Below, piece by piece: positions 7,764 through 16,847 of a DNA stretch of 33,092 nt. Under the pieces are notes generated by a model. It worked only from the letters and a program-made list of their open reading frames with translations. It searched no databases and was not told where the DNA came from. Position numbers and translations under genes: made by a program. Where the stretch lies: the NCBI GenBank assembly GCA_025356435.1, contig JANXSY010000084.1, forward strand, positions 1 to 33,092, in the 5' to 3' direction. Every line of letters starts with the position of its first letter. The stretch's first letter is position 1. Source of the stretch: Isosphaeraceae bacterium (GTDB taxonomy: Bacteria; Planctomycetota; Planctomycetia; Isosphaerales; Isosphaeraceae).

Positions 7764-10700
7764 ATGGCCAATATCGTTTGCCAGGTCATCTCGCGTGACG
7801 ACTCGATCACGCTCATCTGGGCCGAGGGGGGCGGGTCGTTCGACCCGTATAAGATCGAAGGGCAGGCCCTGCTCAACGTCCGCACTGCGGCGACGGCGGC
7901 TCGGGCGCGGCTCTCCGACATGGTTAAGGATTATCTCAACGGCACTGATGATGATGTTCGCAAATCGTCGCTTGAGCTCGCGCGTGCCGGGGCGAAACTG
8001 AACAGCCTGATCTTCCGGCCCGATTCGGGAAACGCGGGGCGGGTCGGCAAGCTCGTCCGCAAGTGGCTCGACGATATGTATGCCCAGGGGGCGGTCGATT
8101 CCCTGGAGGTCGTGATCGACGGGTCATCGCCGATCCCGTGGAACGTCGTCTACGCCAAAGAGCCCGATCAGGCGGCGTTCCTCTCGGCGGCCGATACGGA
8201 ACACTGGGGGCACTTCTGGGGGATCAAGTTCAACCTCGCGGCCAACCGCCGGGTCGAGCCGCTGCGGAGGCTCCCGCTCCTGCGCGATCCCAAGGTGCTG
8301 CTCGTCATCGACGCCGCAATCCGCGACGGACTGCCTGACGACCAGAAGGCCCGGCTCCTCGGCCTCGCCGAGCGTTGCAAGCTGCCGATGGTCAACACGC
8401 GTGCTGAGCTGCTCGAAGCGCTTCGTCCCGGCCGGCCCGACCTGATCTACTGGCTCTGTCACGCCGATCCGACGGCGCTGATCCTTGACGACGAGCCGAT
8501 CGGGCCGAGCGACCTGCTCGAGATGCTCCGGGGCGATGATGACGACGATCGGCTTGGCGGTATCGCCTTCCTCAACGCCTGCCAGACCGCCGAATCGACC
8601 GTCGAAGGCTCGTTCCTCGACGCGCTGCACGAGGTCGGGCTTAGCGGGATCATCGCCACCGAGCAGCAGACGGTTGACACCTTCGCCAACCCGCTCGGCC
8701 TCGACTTCCTCGAAGCCTTTCTCGAACGCGGCGAGGCGATCGGGACGCTGATGCAGGGCCTACGCGGACGTGTGCCGCTCGGGCTGCTCTACGGCACCTA
8801 CTGCCCGCCGAATATCCGCGTCGCTGGCCGTTCGACCGACAAGGAGACCCCGTCGGCGATGGCGATCTCGGCCCTGGGACGGGTCGCGGGGATGGCGCTC
8901 GGCACGGTCTCGGATGAGAAGTCCCGGACCGATCCGACGCTGCCGAGGTCTCCCTACTGGACGTGGCCCGATGCCCCCCTGCCCGATTCGCCCTACCGTT
9001 CGCTCGCTTTCTATGAACGATGCGACCGCGCCCTCTTCGGCGGGCGCGACGCCGACGTCATCCGGTTCGCCCGCCTGCTCGACGACTCGAAGACCCGCGT
9101 GCTGATCCTCCACGGCGAGAGCGGGGTCGGCAAGTCGTCGTTCCTGCGGGCCGGGGTAATCCCCTATCTCGAAGAAGAGTGCATCGGCTATCGTTTCTTC
9201 CGCGCCCGGACGGGCGAGGGGATTCGGTCGCCCGTCCTGTTCATCCGCGCGACGCACGACCTGCCCGGCCAGCTCGCCGCCGCGCTCGCGGAGTTCTGCA
9301 AGCGGCCGTTCGAGTATCAATCCCCTACCGGCGAGCCAATCAAGCTCGACCTGCCCGCGCTGCTCGCGGAGTATGTCGGCGCGGGTGCCGAGCCTTCGGC
9401 GCTGCGCGAGGCGATGATCGCTGATTCCACCCTGCTCGGTCGACTGCTGACTGACCTTGCCGACGGACTCCCGCTCGCCCCAGTCCTGCTCATCGACCAG
9501 GGCGAGGAGGTTTTCACCCTGGAAAGCGGCCCCGATGCGTCGACGGCCCGCAACGAGTCGCTCGAACTCCTCCGCCACGCAGCCGGGTCGGCGGGCGACT
9601 TCAAGGTGATCTTCTCGCTCCGCACCGAATATTACGGCCGGTTGATCGACCGGATTCGCCGGGGAAGTCGCGACCTTGGCGGTGTCCGCGAATACCTCCT
9701 GACCGACTTCGACGAGGCCGATATCGTCGACGCGATCCGCCTGCCGACCCTCGACCGTCCGATCCCCCATGCGTCGGAAGTCCCGTTGGAGAAGTACAAG
9801 TTCCGCTTCGCCGACGGCGTCCCCGAGCGGATCGCCCGCGATGTGATGGCGGTCGGCACCCAGCGGCGGGACAGCCCGTTGCCGCTCGTCCAGGTGATCT
9901 GCGTTCGGCTCTACGAACTCGCGTGCGGTCGTCCCGACGCCATTGTGACCGACGCCGATTTTGCGTCGATCGGCGGGGTTGAAGGCGGCCTACGTCATTA
10001 TGTCGAGGCACAGTTCTCCGAGATACTCGGCGGCAAACCCGCCGACGTTCCCGGAGTGAAGTCGCTCTTCGTCCGCCTCTATCTCTCCCAGCCCGACGGC
10101 AGCCTCACGACGGCCCTCGTGCCCGAAGACGACCTCGCGAAGACCTGGAAGGGATCGACCCCGTTCGCCAAGGTGATCGAATCAGGGATCGCCCGACAGC
10201 TTCTCCGCGCCAACTCGCTGCGGATCGGCGACGGCGAAGAGCGTCGCTACGTCAGTCTCGGTCACGACGCGCTGGCCAAGGTCGCGGCGGCCTGGGATCA
10301 CGAATTCAAGCAGCGGCGGCGGACTCGCGTCGTCAGAGCGGGCCTCGTGACCGCGCTGGCGGCGACCGTGCTCATGACCCTCTTCGCCATCCACTTCGCT
10401 CAGATGGCGCGGAATGAGGCCCGCAAGGCGTGGAGCAACTTCTACAAGGTTCAGCTCAACGCTGCCGACCTCGCCTGGTCCAACGGCGAGATCGGCCGAC
10501 TCCGGCCGCTGCTCCTCAGCGTCGTGCCCAGGCGCGGCGAGGAAGACCTCCGCGGCTTCGAGTGGGCGTATCTCTGGCGGCTCGCGCAGCCGAAACAGTT
10601 GCCCGACCCGATCTTGCCCGCCAGCGTCCGGTGCGTCTCAAATACGCCGGACGGCAGCCGGCTCGCCGTCGGATGCGACGATGGCCACGTCGAGATGTGG

Positions 10701-12458
10701 GACCCCAGGACCCGACAAGTCGTCAGCCGATACACCGCGTCGACCGACCCGATCTCATGCATCGCGATTTCCCCCGACGGCAAGAAGATCGCCACCGGAG
10801 GCTTAGGTTCGACCGTGGTGCTCTGGGACGCCGACCAAAAAGTGCTTCTGACGCCTTTACTCGGGCACGAGCAGAGGGTCACCAGCCTCTGCTTCTCCAA
10901 CGACGGCCGCTGGCTCGCCTCGGGAGGCCGGGACGGCGAGGTGCGCATCTGGAACACCGCAACCGGGCTGTTGCGGACGATGAATCTCGATCGCATCGTC
11001 AAGGGTTGGGTCCTTGCGATCGCCTTCTCTCCCGATGACGACGAGATCGCCTATGGGTTCGACAACGTCATCCACATCTGGCGCCTGGCCGACGGCCGGA
11101 AACAGTTGCTCCACGCGCACCAGAGCGTCGTGACCTCGCTGACCTACGCCGATTCCGGCAAGGCCTTCGCCTCCGGCCATCGCAACGGTGACGTCATCTT
11201 CTGGAACGCCTCCCACGACGGCACCCATACGCTCTTCTCGGGCCATAAGGGGGAGATCTCGTCCCTCTCGTTCGCGCGCGGGCACATGATCCTCGCCTCG
11301 GGGAGTCTCGACTCCACGATCAAGACTTGGAACATCCCGCTCGGACAGCTCTCCTCGACGCTTCGAGGCCACTCGGGGACGTTCCTCTACGCCCGATTCC
11401 TGATCGATCCGAAAGCGGGCCCGGCCTTCGACCCCGAGCACGACGAGGCGCAAATCCTTGCTGTCAGCGATGGCGAGAGCGACAAGGCGAACGGCCAGAT
11501 GCGGATCTGGACCCTTCCCGTGATGCAGTGTGCGCTCACTCTGAGGGGGCACACCGCGCAGGTCTGGGATGCGATCTATCACCACGATACAGGATCAGTG
11601 ATTTCGGGAAGCCATGACGCTTCAATCCGATTCTGGTCGGTGACCGACGGCAAGGAGAAGCGGACCCTGGCCGGCCACCTGCCGCCTGTCCCGACGGTGG
11701 CGGTCTCGCCCGATGGCCGGACGCTCGCGGCGGGGCTCAGGGGCGGTCTCATCCACCTCTGGCACCTTGATGGCCCACCCTCCGATGTTCCCTTTCGCAC
11801 ATTGGTCACGCGCCAGGTCTCGCTCTGGCGCGTCCGTTTCCTCGGCGACGGTTCCCGACTCGTCTCCACGGGGATCGACGGTTCGGTGAAGCTCTGGAAC
11901 CTCGCCTTGGGCGATATCCAGATTCCCGAGCTTCTGGTCGACCATTCCGAACTCGCCATCTCGCCCAGCCTTGCGATCTGGAACGACCGCGTCGCGTCCT
12001 GCGGCGAAGACGGCGTGACCTATCTCTGGGACCCCCGCCGAGGCCGGAGGAAGCTTGTCCGAGACGACGACTACAGGATCCCCCTCGGCGGGATCGCGTT
12101 CTCTCCCGACGGCAAGACCGTGGCGACCGGCGACGCCCGGGGCAACATCCTGCTCTGGGACTTCGCGGCCGGCAAGCTCATCGACACGATCTTCGCCCAC
12201 ATCGGCAAGGTCGAGGCGCTCGCCTACTCGTCTGACGGCCTCCGCATCGCGTCCGGGGGGGCCGACATGTCGATCAAAGTCTGGAGCACGACCACCAACC
12301 TGCAGTTGCTCACCTTGCAAAGCCACACCGATGCCCTCACCTCTCTCTCATTCATTCGCAACGACAAAGTCCTCGTGTCGAGCAGCGAAGACGGCACCGT
12401 CAAGCTCTGGCGCGCGGCCAGCGATGAGGAGATCAAGAAGGCCGACGTGATGCGTTGA
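7764..12458 (+). CDS. CHAT protease - STAND NTPase - TM - WD40 protein
   Basis: 1564 residues; ATG at 7764 with AGGA six bases upstream. Order of parts: a CHAT caspase-fold domain (~25-350) with IPWNVVY, His233 in YWLCHAD and Cys273 in FLNACQTAE, so the catalytic dyad is intact. A STAND/AAA NTPase follows, with Walker A GESGVGKSS (451-459), Walker B VLLIDQGEEVF (~573-585), a downstream SLRTEYYGR arginine segment (~611-620) and a winged-helix-like tail. A membrane helix spans ~860-879. A linker of the kind common in planctomycete WD40 proteins (EEDLRGFEWAYLWRL) comes next, then about 14 WD40 units (~945-1560), enough for two seven-bladed propellers. In STAND proteins the repeats sense a ligand, ATP-driven assembly follows, and the effector domain is switched on. 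Here the CHAT protease would be that effector. It heads a three-gene cassette; the ligand and protease target are unknown. Confidence 0.95.
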   Translation: MANIVCQVISRDDSITLIWAEGGGSFDPYKIEGQALLNVRTAATAARARLSDMVKDYLNGTDDDVRKSSLELARAGAKLNSLIFRPDSGNAGRVGKLVRKWLDDMYAQGAVDSLEVVIDGSSPIPWNVVYAKEPDQAAFLSAADTEHWGHFWGIKFNLAANRRVEPLRRLPLLRDPKVLLVIDAAIRDGLPDDQKARLLGLAERCKLPMVNTRAELLEALRPGRPDLIYWLCHADPTALILDDEPIGPSDLLEMLRGDDDDDRLGGIAFLNACQTAESTVEGSFLDALHEVGLSGIIATEQQTVDTFANPLGLDFLEAFLERGEAIGTLMQGLRGRVPLGLLYGTYCPPNIRVAGRSTDKETPSAMAISALGRVAGMALGTVSDEKSRTDPTLPRSPYWTWPDAPLPDSPYRSLAFYERCDRALFGGRDADVIRFARLLDDSKTRVLILHGESGVGKSSFLRAGVIPYLEEECIGYRFFRARTGEGIRSPVLFIRATHDLPGQLAAALAEFCKRPFEYQSPTGEPIKLDLPALLAEYVGAGAEPSALREAMIADSTLLGRLLTDLADGLPLAPVLLIDQGEEVFTLESGPDASTARNESLELLRHAAGSAGDFKVIFSLRTEYYGRLIDRIRRGSRDLGGVREYLLTDFDEADIVDAIRLPTLDRPIPHASEVPLEKYKFRFADGVPERIARDVMAVGTQRRDSPLPLVQVICVRLYELACGRPDAIVTDADFASIGGVEGGLRHYVEAQFSEILGGKPADVPGVKSLFVRLYLSQPDGSLTTALVPEDDLAKTWKGSTPFAKVIESGIARQLLRANSLRIGDGEERRYVSLGHDALAKVAAAWDHEFKQRRRTRVVRAGLVTALAATVLMTLFAIHFAQMARNEARKAWSNFYKVQLNAADLAWSNGEIGRLRPLLLSVVPRRGEEDLRGFEWAYLWRLAQPKQLPDPILPASVRCVSNTPDGSRLAVGCDDGHVEMWDPRTRQVVSRYTASTDPISCIAISPDGKKIATGGLGSTVVLWDADQKVLLTPLLGHEQRVTSLCFSNDGRWLASGGRDGEVRIWNTATGLLRTMNLDRIVKGWVLAIAFSPDDDEIAYGFDNVIHIWRLADGRKQLLHAHQSVVTSLTYADSGKAFASGHRNGDVIFWNASHDGTHTLFSGHKGEISSLSFARGHMILASGSLDSTIKTWNIPLGQLSSTLRGHSGTFLYARFLIDPKAGPAFDPEHDEAQILAVSDGESDKANGQMRIWTLPVMQCALTLRGHTAQVWDAIYHHDTGSVISGSHDASIRFWSVTDGKEKRTLAGHLPPVPTVAVSPDGRTLAAGLRGGLIHLWHLDGPPSDVPFRTLVTRQVSLWRVRFLGDGSRLVSTGIDGSVKLWNLALGDIQIPELLVDHSELAISPSLAIWNDRVASCGEDGVTYLWDPRRGRRKLVRDDDYRIPLGGIAFSPDGKTVATGDARGNILLWDFAAGKLIDTIFAHIGKVEALAYSSDGLRIASGGADMSIKVWSTTTNLQLLTLQSHTDALTSLSFIRNDKVLVSSSEDGTVKLWRAASDEEIKKADVMR

Positions 12459-12579
12459 TCTGTGGAATTGCAAATGATAGACCTCAAGGAGTTAGGCCGA
12501 CGCCTATCCTGCAAACCCGCGACGGTCGATTGAAGGCCGCTCCAGTTTGGCTAACCGTCCGCAGACCCCGAGGGCCGAC

Positions 12580-13791
12580 ATGGGCGACGAGACGACCAGC
12601 GACATCGATTCCCGCCGCCGAAAGATCCAGAAGGCTCGCAACCGCGTCGTCGGCCTGCGATCCGCCCTCTATAACCAGGCCGACCCCTCCGCGACCGAGG
12701 GCCTGGGCGAGAGGCTCGCGCAGGCCGAGGCCGACCTTCGTGAACTCGAAGCCAAGACCCGATCGACCGCCCCCGGCAACCCTGCGGCCGTCGCCCCGAC
12801 CGCCCCGCGCGGCCGGCTGCTCGGCGCGAAGACGACCGGGCTGAAGGTCGAGTCGACCCTCAACATGCACCCCCTGCCCACGGGCGTTTATCACCTGCTC
12901 GACCCTGAGACCGACCCGCTGTTGACAGTCGTCGTCTCGAACGAGTCGCGTGACGCACGCCGGGTCTGCATCAAGGTGTTCCTCGAAGGACTCTCGGCGC
13001 AGGCCGTCCGGACGATCGAGCTCGATCCCAAGGGGCAGACGACCCTGAAATTGCTGCCGACCTTGCTACCCGAGCGCGCCCGCGCCCTCACCGAAGTGCA
13101 GCGGGCGACTCTGCACGTCGTCGCCGAAGACCTCGACGGCAAACCCGAGAGTCACGACACCTACTCGATCGTCTGCCTTGCCCGCACCGCCAGCTTCAAC
13201 GCGGTCCGATGCCCCGACACCGGCGAGACGGTCGACCTCACCCACTACTATGGGGCCTGGGTCACGCCCCACGACGAGGCCGTGCAAGGCCGCATCCGAC
13301 GCGCCGCCGACCTCGTCCCCGACCGTCAAATCTGGGGCTATCAGGGAGACCCTGACAGCGTCGATGTCCAGGTTGGTGCCCTCTACCAGTCGCTCCGCGA
13401 AGCGGGCCTCACGTATATCAACTCGGTGATCGACTACGGCTCCCCCGCCGGCCAATCGACCCAGCGCACCCGCCTTCCTCGCGAGAGCCTCGCTGGCCGG
13501 TCGGCCAACTGCATCGACGGCGCGGTGCTGATGGCGAGCCTGCTCGAAGGTTCGTCGCTCAACGCCGCGCTCGTGCTGATTCCCGGCCATGCCCTTGTCG
13601 CCTACGAGACCTGGGACGGCTCCGACGAGTGGAATTACCTCGAAACCACCATGATCGGCGGCCACGAGTTCACCGAGTCCCTTGCCTCGGGTCGAAAACA
13701 GTTCGACCAGGCCCAGAAGTTCGGCCGCGCCGGCCTGAAAATCCACAAGCTCACCGATCTCCGCGCCCGGGGTATCTGGCCGATGGAGTGA
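12580..13791 (+). CDS. Coiled-coil protein with transglutaminase-like peptidase domain
   Basis: 403 residues from the ATG at 12580, preceded by GAGG; an in-frame TTG at 12547 is a weaker choice. Residues ~7-60 form a charged coiled coil with RRRKIQKARNRV and LGERLAQAEADLRELEAK. Residues ~95-195 look like a beta-sandwich (LTVVVSNES, VCIKVFLEGL). The C-terminal third is transglutaminase-like: Cys311 in SANCIDGAVLMASLLE, His337 in IPGHALVAYETW and Glu355 in WNYLETT, the order of the Cys-His-Asp triad with Glu in the Asp place. Such domains act as proteases or cross-linking enzymes. It sits 121 bp after the CHAT-STAND gene and 79 bp before a second caspase-fold protease, so it is probably a component of the same system. 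It has no signal peptide, suggesting action in the cytoplasm. Confidence 0.85.
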   Translation: MGDETTSDIDSRRRKIQKARNRVVGLRSALYNQADPSATEGLGERLAQAEADLRELEAKTRSTAPGNPAAVAPTAPRGRLLGAKTTGLKVESTLNMHPLPTGVYHLLDPETDPLLTVVVSNESRDARRVCIKVFLEGLSAQAVRTIELDPKGQTTLKLLPTLLPERARALTEVQRATLHVVAEDLDGKPESHDTYSIVCLARTASFNAVRCPDTGETVDLTHYYGAWVTPHDEAVQGRIRRAADLVPDRQIWGYQGDPDSVDVQVGALYQSLREAGLTYINSVIDYGSPAGQSTQRTRLPRESLAGRSANCIDGAVLMASLLEGSSLNAALVLIPGHALVAYETWDGSDEWNYLETTMIGGHEFTESLASGRKQFDQAQKFGRAGLKIHKLTDLRARGIWPME

Positions 13792-13800
13792 GGCGGTTTT

Positions 13801-13832
13801 GGTCCTCTCCCTCCGGCGTGAGGGAGGAGACC
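13801..13832 (+). other. Intergenic hairpin inside the protease cassette
   Basis: Positions 13801-13813 and 13820-13832 pair over 13 bases with two mismatches around a 6-base loop (CGGCGT). The hairpin lies between the transglutaminase-like and C25-like genes, nine bases after the first stop. No T-tract follows, so it may be an attenuator, an mRNA-processing site or a small repeat rather than a full terminator. Confidence 0.4.
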
Positions 13833-13870
13833 AGAGAGACAAGATCAAGCCCAAAGAGATAAGATCAAAC

Positions 13871-15298
13871 ATGGACGAACTTATTCACGTTAACGGCATC
13901 GACGGCGTCACCGGCACCGATCTGGTCCCGCCGATGTCGACCGATGAGGCGGCCTCGCTGGCGAAGAGCCTTCCCGTCATCGGCGATAAAGCCTACTTCG
14001 CTCGATTTGATCCCGCTGGCCACCCGTTGAAGGGGCTCTCGTTCGGCCTCGACCCGACTAACCCGGCGGTCGTCGGTTGGGCGGTCGTGTTTGCCTCGGG
14101 CGAGTCTGAGGCGGTCAAACAGGCCCTCCAGCCCTTGATCGACCATCGAGCCAAGACGATCCCCGCCGATCGTTGCCTGGTGCTCGACTACCTGCCGGGC
14201 GAGACGATGAAGACCTGGCTGAAGCGGCACGGCGTCGCTGTCGGGTCGATCGCGCCCAGAAAGGTGCCGTATTACCTGCTGCTCGTGGGCGAACCAACGG
14301 CAATCCCGTTCGAGTTCCAGTATCTGATCGACATCGAGTACGCCGTCGGCCGGCTTTCGTTCGACACCGCCGATGAATATCGCCGCTATGCCGAGAGCGT
14401 GGTCGATTACGAGACCTCAGCGGCCCCTCCCACGACAAAAGAGATTGTCTACTGGGCGACCCGCCACCGAGCCGACGTGGCCACGCAGATGAGTGCCGAC
14501 TACTTTATCAATCCGTTATTTGAAGGCACCCCCGCCACGCCCGACGCCGACGCCGAAGTCGCGATCGCGGAGGTGCTCAAGTTCCGCTCGCGACTCTTCA
14601 AAGGCCCCGACGCGACCCACGCCAACCTCGCCGAGGTCCTCCACGGCGAGACCCGCCCCGCGATGCTCGTGACCGCGTCGCACGGCATGGGCTGGCCGCT
14701 CGGCCACGCGAGCCAGCGTCCCGCGCAAGGGGCCTTGCTCTGCCAGGACTGGCCCGGCCGGGGCTCGATCGCCCCCGCGCATTATCTCGCGGCGGCCGAC
14801 ATCGCGGATGATGCGCGTCTGCACGGCCTGGTCGCCTTCCACTTCGCCTGCTACGGCGCGGGGACGCCGGCGCTCGATCCCTTCCTGAGCAATCGCGGCG
14901 GAGGCCCGATTGCCGTGGCCGAGCACCCCTTCATCGCCGCCCTGCCCCGGCGGATGCTCGCCCACCCGCAAGGCGGGGCCTTGGCGGTCATCGGACACGT
15001 CGAGCGGGCTTGGGGCTATTCGATCATGCCGCCGGGGGTCGGCCCGCAGATCGTGCCGTTCCGCAACCTGATCGGCCGCATCCTTGACGGCGAGCCGGTC
15101 GGCCACGCCACCAAAGACCTCAACGAGCGATTCGCCGCCCTCTCCGCCGCGCTGCTCGACAAGGTTGACGAGGCCCAACCCGGCCCCCGTCCCTCGGCGG
15201 CCGACCTGGCGTCGACCTGGATCGAGCGCAACGACGCCCAGAACTACGTCGTCCTGGGCGACCCTGCCGTGAGAGTCCGAATCGACAAAATCGCCTGA
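13871..15298 (+). CDS. C25 (gingipain)-like caspase-fold cysteine protease
   Basis: 475 residues from the ATG at 13871; the ribosome-binding site is weak (AAAGAG), and an in-frame TTG at 13799 would prepend basic sequence overlapping a hairpin. The N-terminal half has YYLLLVGEP, IDIEYAVGRL and an acidic helix, EYRRYAESVVDYE, the order seen before the catalytic part of C25 peptidases. The catalytic pair appears as His271 in MLVTASHGMG and Cys327 in FHFACYGAGTP. A C-terminal NYVVLGDPAVRV completes the domain. It has no signal peptide, unlike secreted gingipains. Caspase-fold enzymes cut after a specific residue and often need an activating cleavage. As the third gene of the cassette it could be cleaved by, or act downstream of, the CHAT domain encoded first. 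The target is unknown. Confidence 0.83.
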   Translation: MDELIHVNGIDGVTGTDLVPPMSTDEAASLAKSLPVIGDKAYFARFDPAGHPLKGLSFGLDPTNPAVVGWAVVFASGESEAVKQALQPLIDHRAKTIPADRCLVLDYLPGETMKTWLKRHGVAVGSIAPRKVPYYLLLVGEPTAIPFEFQYLIDIEYAVGRLSFDTADEYRRYAESVVDYETSAAPPTTKEIVYWATRHRADVATQMSADYFINPLFEGTPATPDADAEVAIAEVLKFRSRLFKGPDATHANLAEVLHGETRPAMLVTASHGMGWPLGHASQRPAQGALLCQDWPGRGSIAPAHYLAAADIADDARLHGLVAFHFACYGAGTPALDPFLSNRGGGPIAVAEHPFIAALPRRMLAHPQGGALAVIGHVERAWGYSIMPPGVGPQIVPFRNLIGRILDGEPVGHATKDLNERFAALSAALLDKVDEAQPGPRPSAADLASTWIERNDAQNYVVLGDPAVRVRIDKIA

Positions 15299-15335
15299 TC
15301 GCGTGAGAAAAGGACCAACATCCGCCCAACCAGGA

Positions 15336-15360
15336 TTGACGATGACCCATCCTGTTTGAT
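15336..15360 (+). promoter_or_regulatory. Possible promoter of tRNA-Ser
   Basis: A TTGACG -35-like hexamer at 15336-15341 is followed at ~15 bp by TTGATAG, resembling a -10 box, about 45 bp upstream of the tRNA. The spacing is short and the -10 is imperfect. Confidence 0.3.
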
Positions 15361-15403
15361 AGCCTCGGCAATCTGAGGCGAGACATCTCGTCGCGGTCGT
15401 CCT

Positions 15404-15492
15404 GGAGAGGTGGCTGAGTGGTCGAAAGCGGCGGTTTGCTAAACCGCTATACGGGTCAAACTGTATCGGGGGTTCGAATCCCCCCCTCTCCG
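15404..15492 (+). tRNA. tRNA-Ser (GCT)
   Basis: An 89-base tRNA that folds fully. The acceptor is GGAGAGG (15404-15410) with CCTCTCC (15485-15491), discriminator G at 15492. The anticodon stem is GCGGT/ACCGC with loop TTGCTAA and anticodon GCT at 15438-15440, reading AGC/AGT serine codons. A long variable arm, as expected for tRNA-Ser, lies between the anticodon arm and a T-arm of GGGGG-TTCGAAT-CCCCC. CCA is not encoded. It starts 105 bp after the last gene of the protease cassette. Confidence 0.97.
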
Positions 15493-15769
15493 TTAAACAG
15501 CCGTCAGAAGCCGCCACGAGGCGCACAATTGCGACGGACACAAAGGGTTACGTCTCTCCTGTCGGAGACGCGACCCGAAGCCCATCCCGTTAGGGACTGC
15601 TACCCTTTCGGAAGACGCAAGTCGCGACTGGAATGCGGTCATCGATGCTTGGCCCGTCTTCTCAGAGCGAATCCGCCCTGCCATCGTGGCGCTTATCAAC
15701 ATCCCCTCGGGCAAGGGGAACGGACGTTGATCGTGCTCATCCTTGGCGTCCCCGGATCTTCTGGTCCGG

Positions 15770-16741
15770 TCAGAGGCGGATCGAATCGGCAACGGCCTCG
15801 ATGGTCGTCGGGGCGTGGCCCTCAAGTCGATTGTTGACGTAGATGTAGGCTTGGATCTTGCTCTCCATCGATCGAGCGACGATCCGACTCATCGCCTCTC
15901 TCACGCCCTCGTTCGGCTCTTGAATCTCGGCATAGGGCTCGAAAGTCTTGACCGCCTGTTCGTAGGCACGCCCCCGGCTCAAGAGGGCGCGGACGACCGT
16001 GAAGTCGGCCGTGAACACGCCCGGCAAGGCGAGTTGCTCTCCAAGCTCAGGCATGCGCGTCCAGGCATTCAGGGTATGGGCCACGCGATGAGTCGCCAAG
16101 AGGTCGAAATAGGCGGGGCTGAGATATTCGGGGTTCCTGATCTCAATCGCGTAGCGGAACCCTTCCGGGAGGGATTCAAAGAAGGGGCCAATCGCGGCGA
16201 GGAAGTCATCGGGCTTGGGGAACATACTCTTATTAAACGTGCCGAACTCGAAGATGAGGGTCGCAACCCGATTCTTGTAGGGTTCTAACCGACGCGTGAA
16301 CAGTTCTGTGAACACGTTCGCATCCAGAAACGAGTTGTTGTCATTTCCGGCCCGCGTCCCGTATCTGGCATGGGTCGGCCATTTCGCGACCGTGATGTCT
16401 TCGGGCACCTTGAATCCGAACGAAAGGGTCTGGGGCGTGCCTTCGAAGAGTCGTTTCCAGTAGTCGGACGTTGGGAACTGATAGAACGCGAAGTCGCCGC
16501 ACACGGTCGGGAACGTGTCGGCGTATTCGATCAGGCACTCCGCGTCGAATTTCGCCCGCGAGAACTTCCCCCGCGTCTGGTAGCGATCGGGGCTGTAGAC
16601 CGACCCCAACCATCCGGGATACTTCCATGAGCTTGTGCCGACGTAAACACCGCGGTCGGCCAAGGCGTGGAGCTTGGGTCCAAGGCGAGTGGCCTGGGGA
16701 GGCATGGGCTCGGGCAGGTCGAACAACGGAAGTGATGACAT
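15770..16741 (-). CDS. DUF72 domain-containing protein
   Basis: 323 residues; the ATG at 16741 follows GGGGGA upstream. The family hallmarks are present: VYVGTSSWKYPGWLGSVY near residue 32, then AFYQFPTSDYWKRL, FGFKVPEDIT, and later GFRYAIEIRNPEYLSPAYFDLL with the paired RNPE/W residues, ending in IYVNNRLEGHAPTTI. DUF72 proteins adopt a TIM-barrel-like fold and are common in bacteria and archaea; their reaction is not firmly known. Members are usually 230-300 residues, so this one is a little longer, with an insert around residues 125-140. It is convergent with the tRNA. About 280 bp separate the two, with no recognised gene or terminator. Confidence 0.9.
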   Translation of the reverse strand: MSSLPLFDLPEPMPPQATRLGPKLHALADRGVYVGTSSWKYPGWLGSVYSPDRYQTRGKFSRAKFDAECLIEYADTFPTVCGDFAFYQFPTSDYWKRLFEGTPQTLSFGFKVPEDITVAKWPTHARYGTRAGNDNNSFLDANVFTELFTRRLEPYKNRVATLIFEFGTFNKSMFPKPDDFLAAIGPFFESLPEGFRYAIEIRNPEYLSPAYFDLLATHRVAHTLNAWTRMPELGEQLALPGVFTADFTVVRALLSRGRAYEQAVKTFEPYAEIQEPNEGVREAMSRIVARSMESKIQAYIYVNNRLEGHAPTTIEAVADSIRL

Positions 16742-16847
16742 CGCGTTCCCCCAGAAGTCGGCGGTTCTTCCGTCTCGATCCTACACCCGAGATGCTCAAC
16801 CCGATACGTGCCGGGGAATGATCTGTTGGAAAACTTGGATGGGTTTA

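Noticed and set aside
7568..7921. 117-residue minus-strand open frame across the start of the CHAT gene
   Set aside because: It overlaps the CHAT gene start and its promoter region and has no coding features.
8760..9770. 336-residue minus-strand open frame inside the STAND gene
   Set aside because: Antisense to the well-supported NTPase domain; no recognisable motifs.
15404..15492. Phage or island attachment site at the tRNA-Ser 3' end
   Set aside because: No integrase is nearby and no direct repeat of the tRNA end was found by eye in the window.
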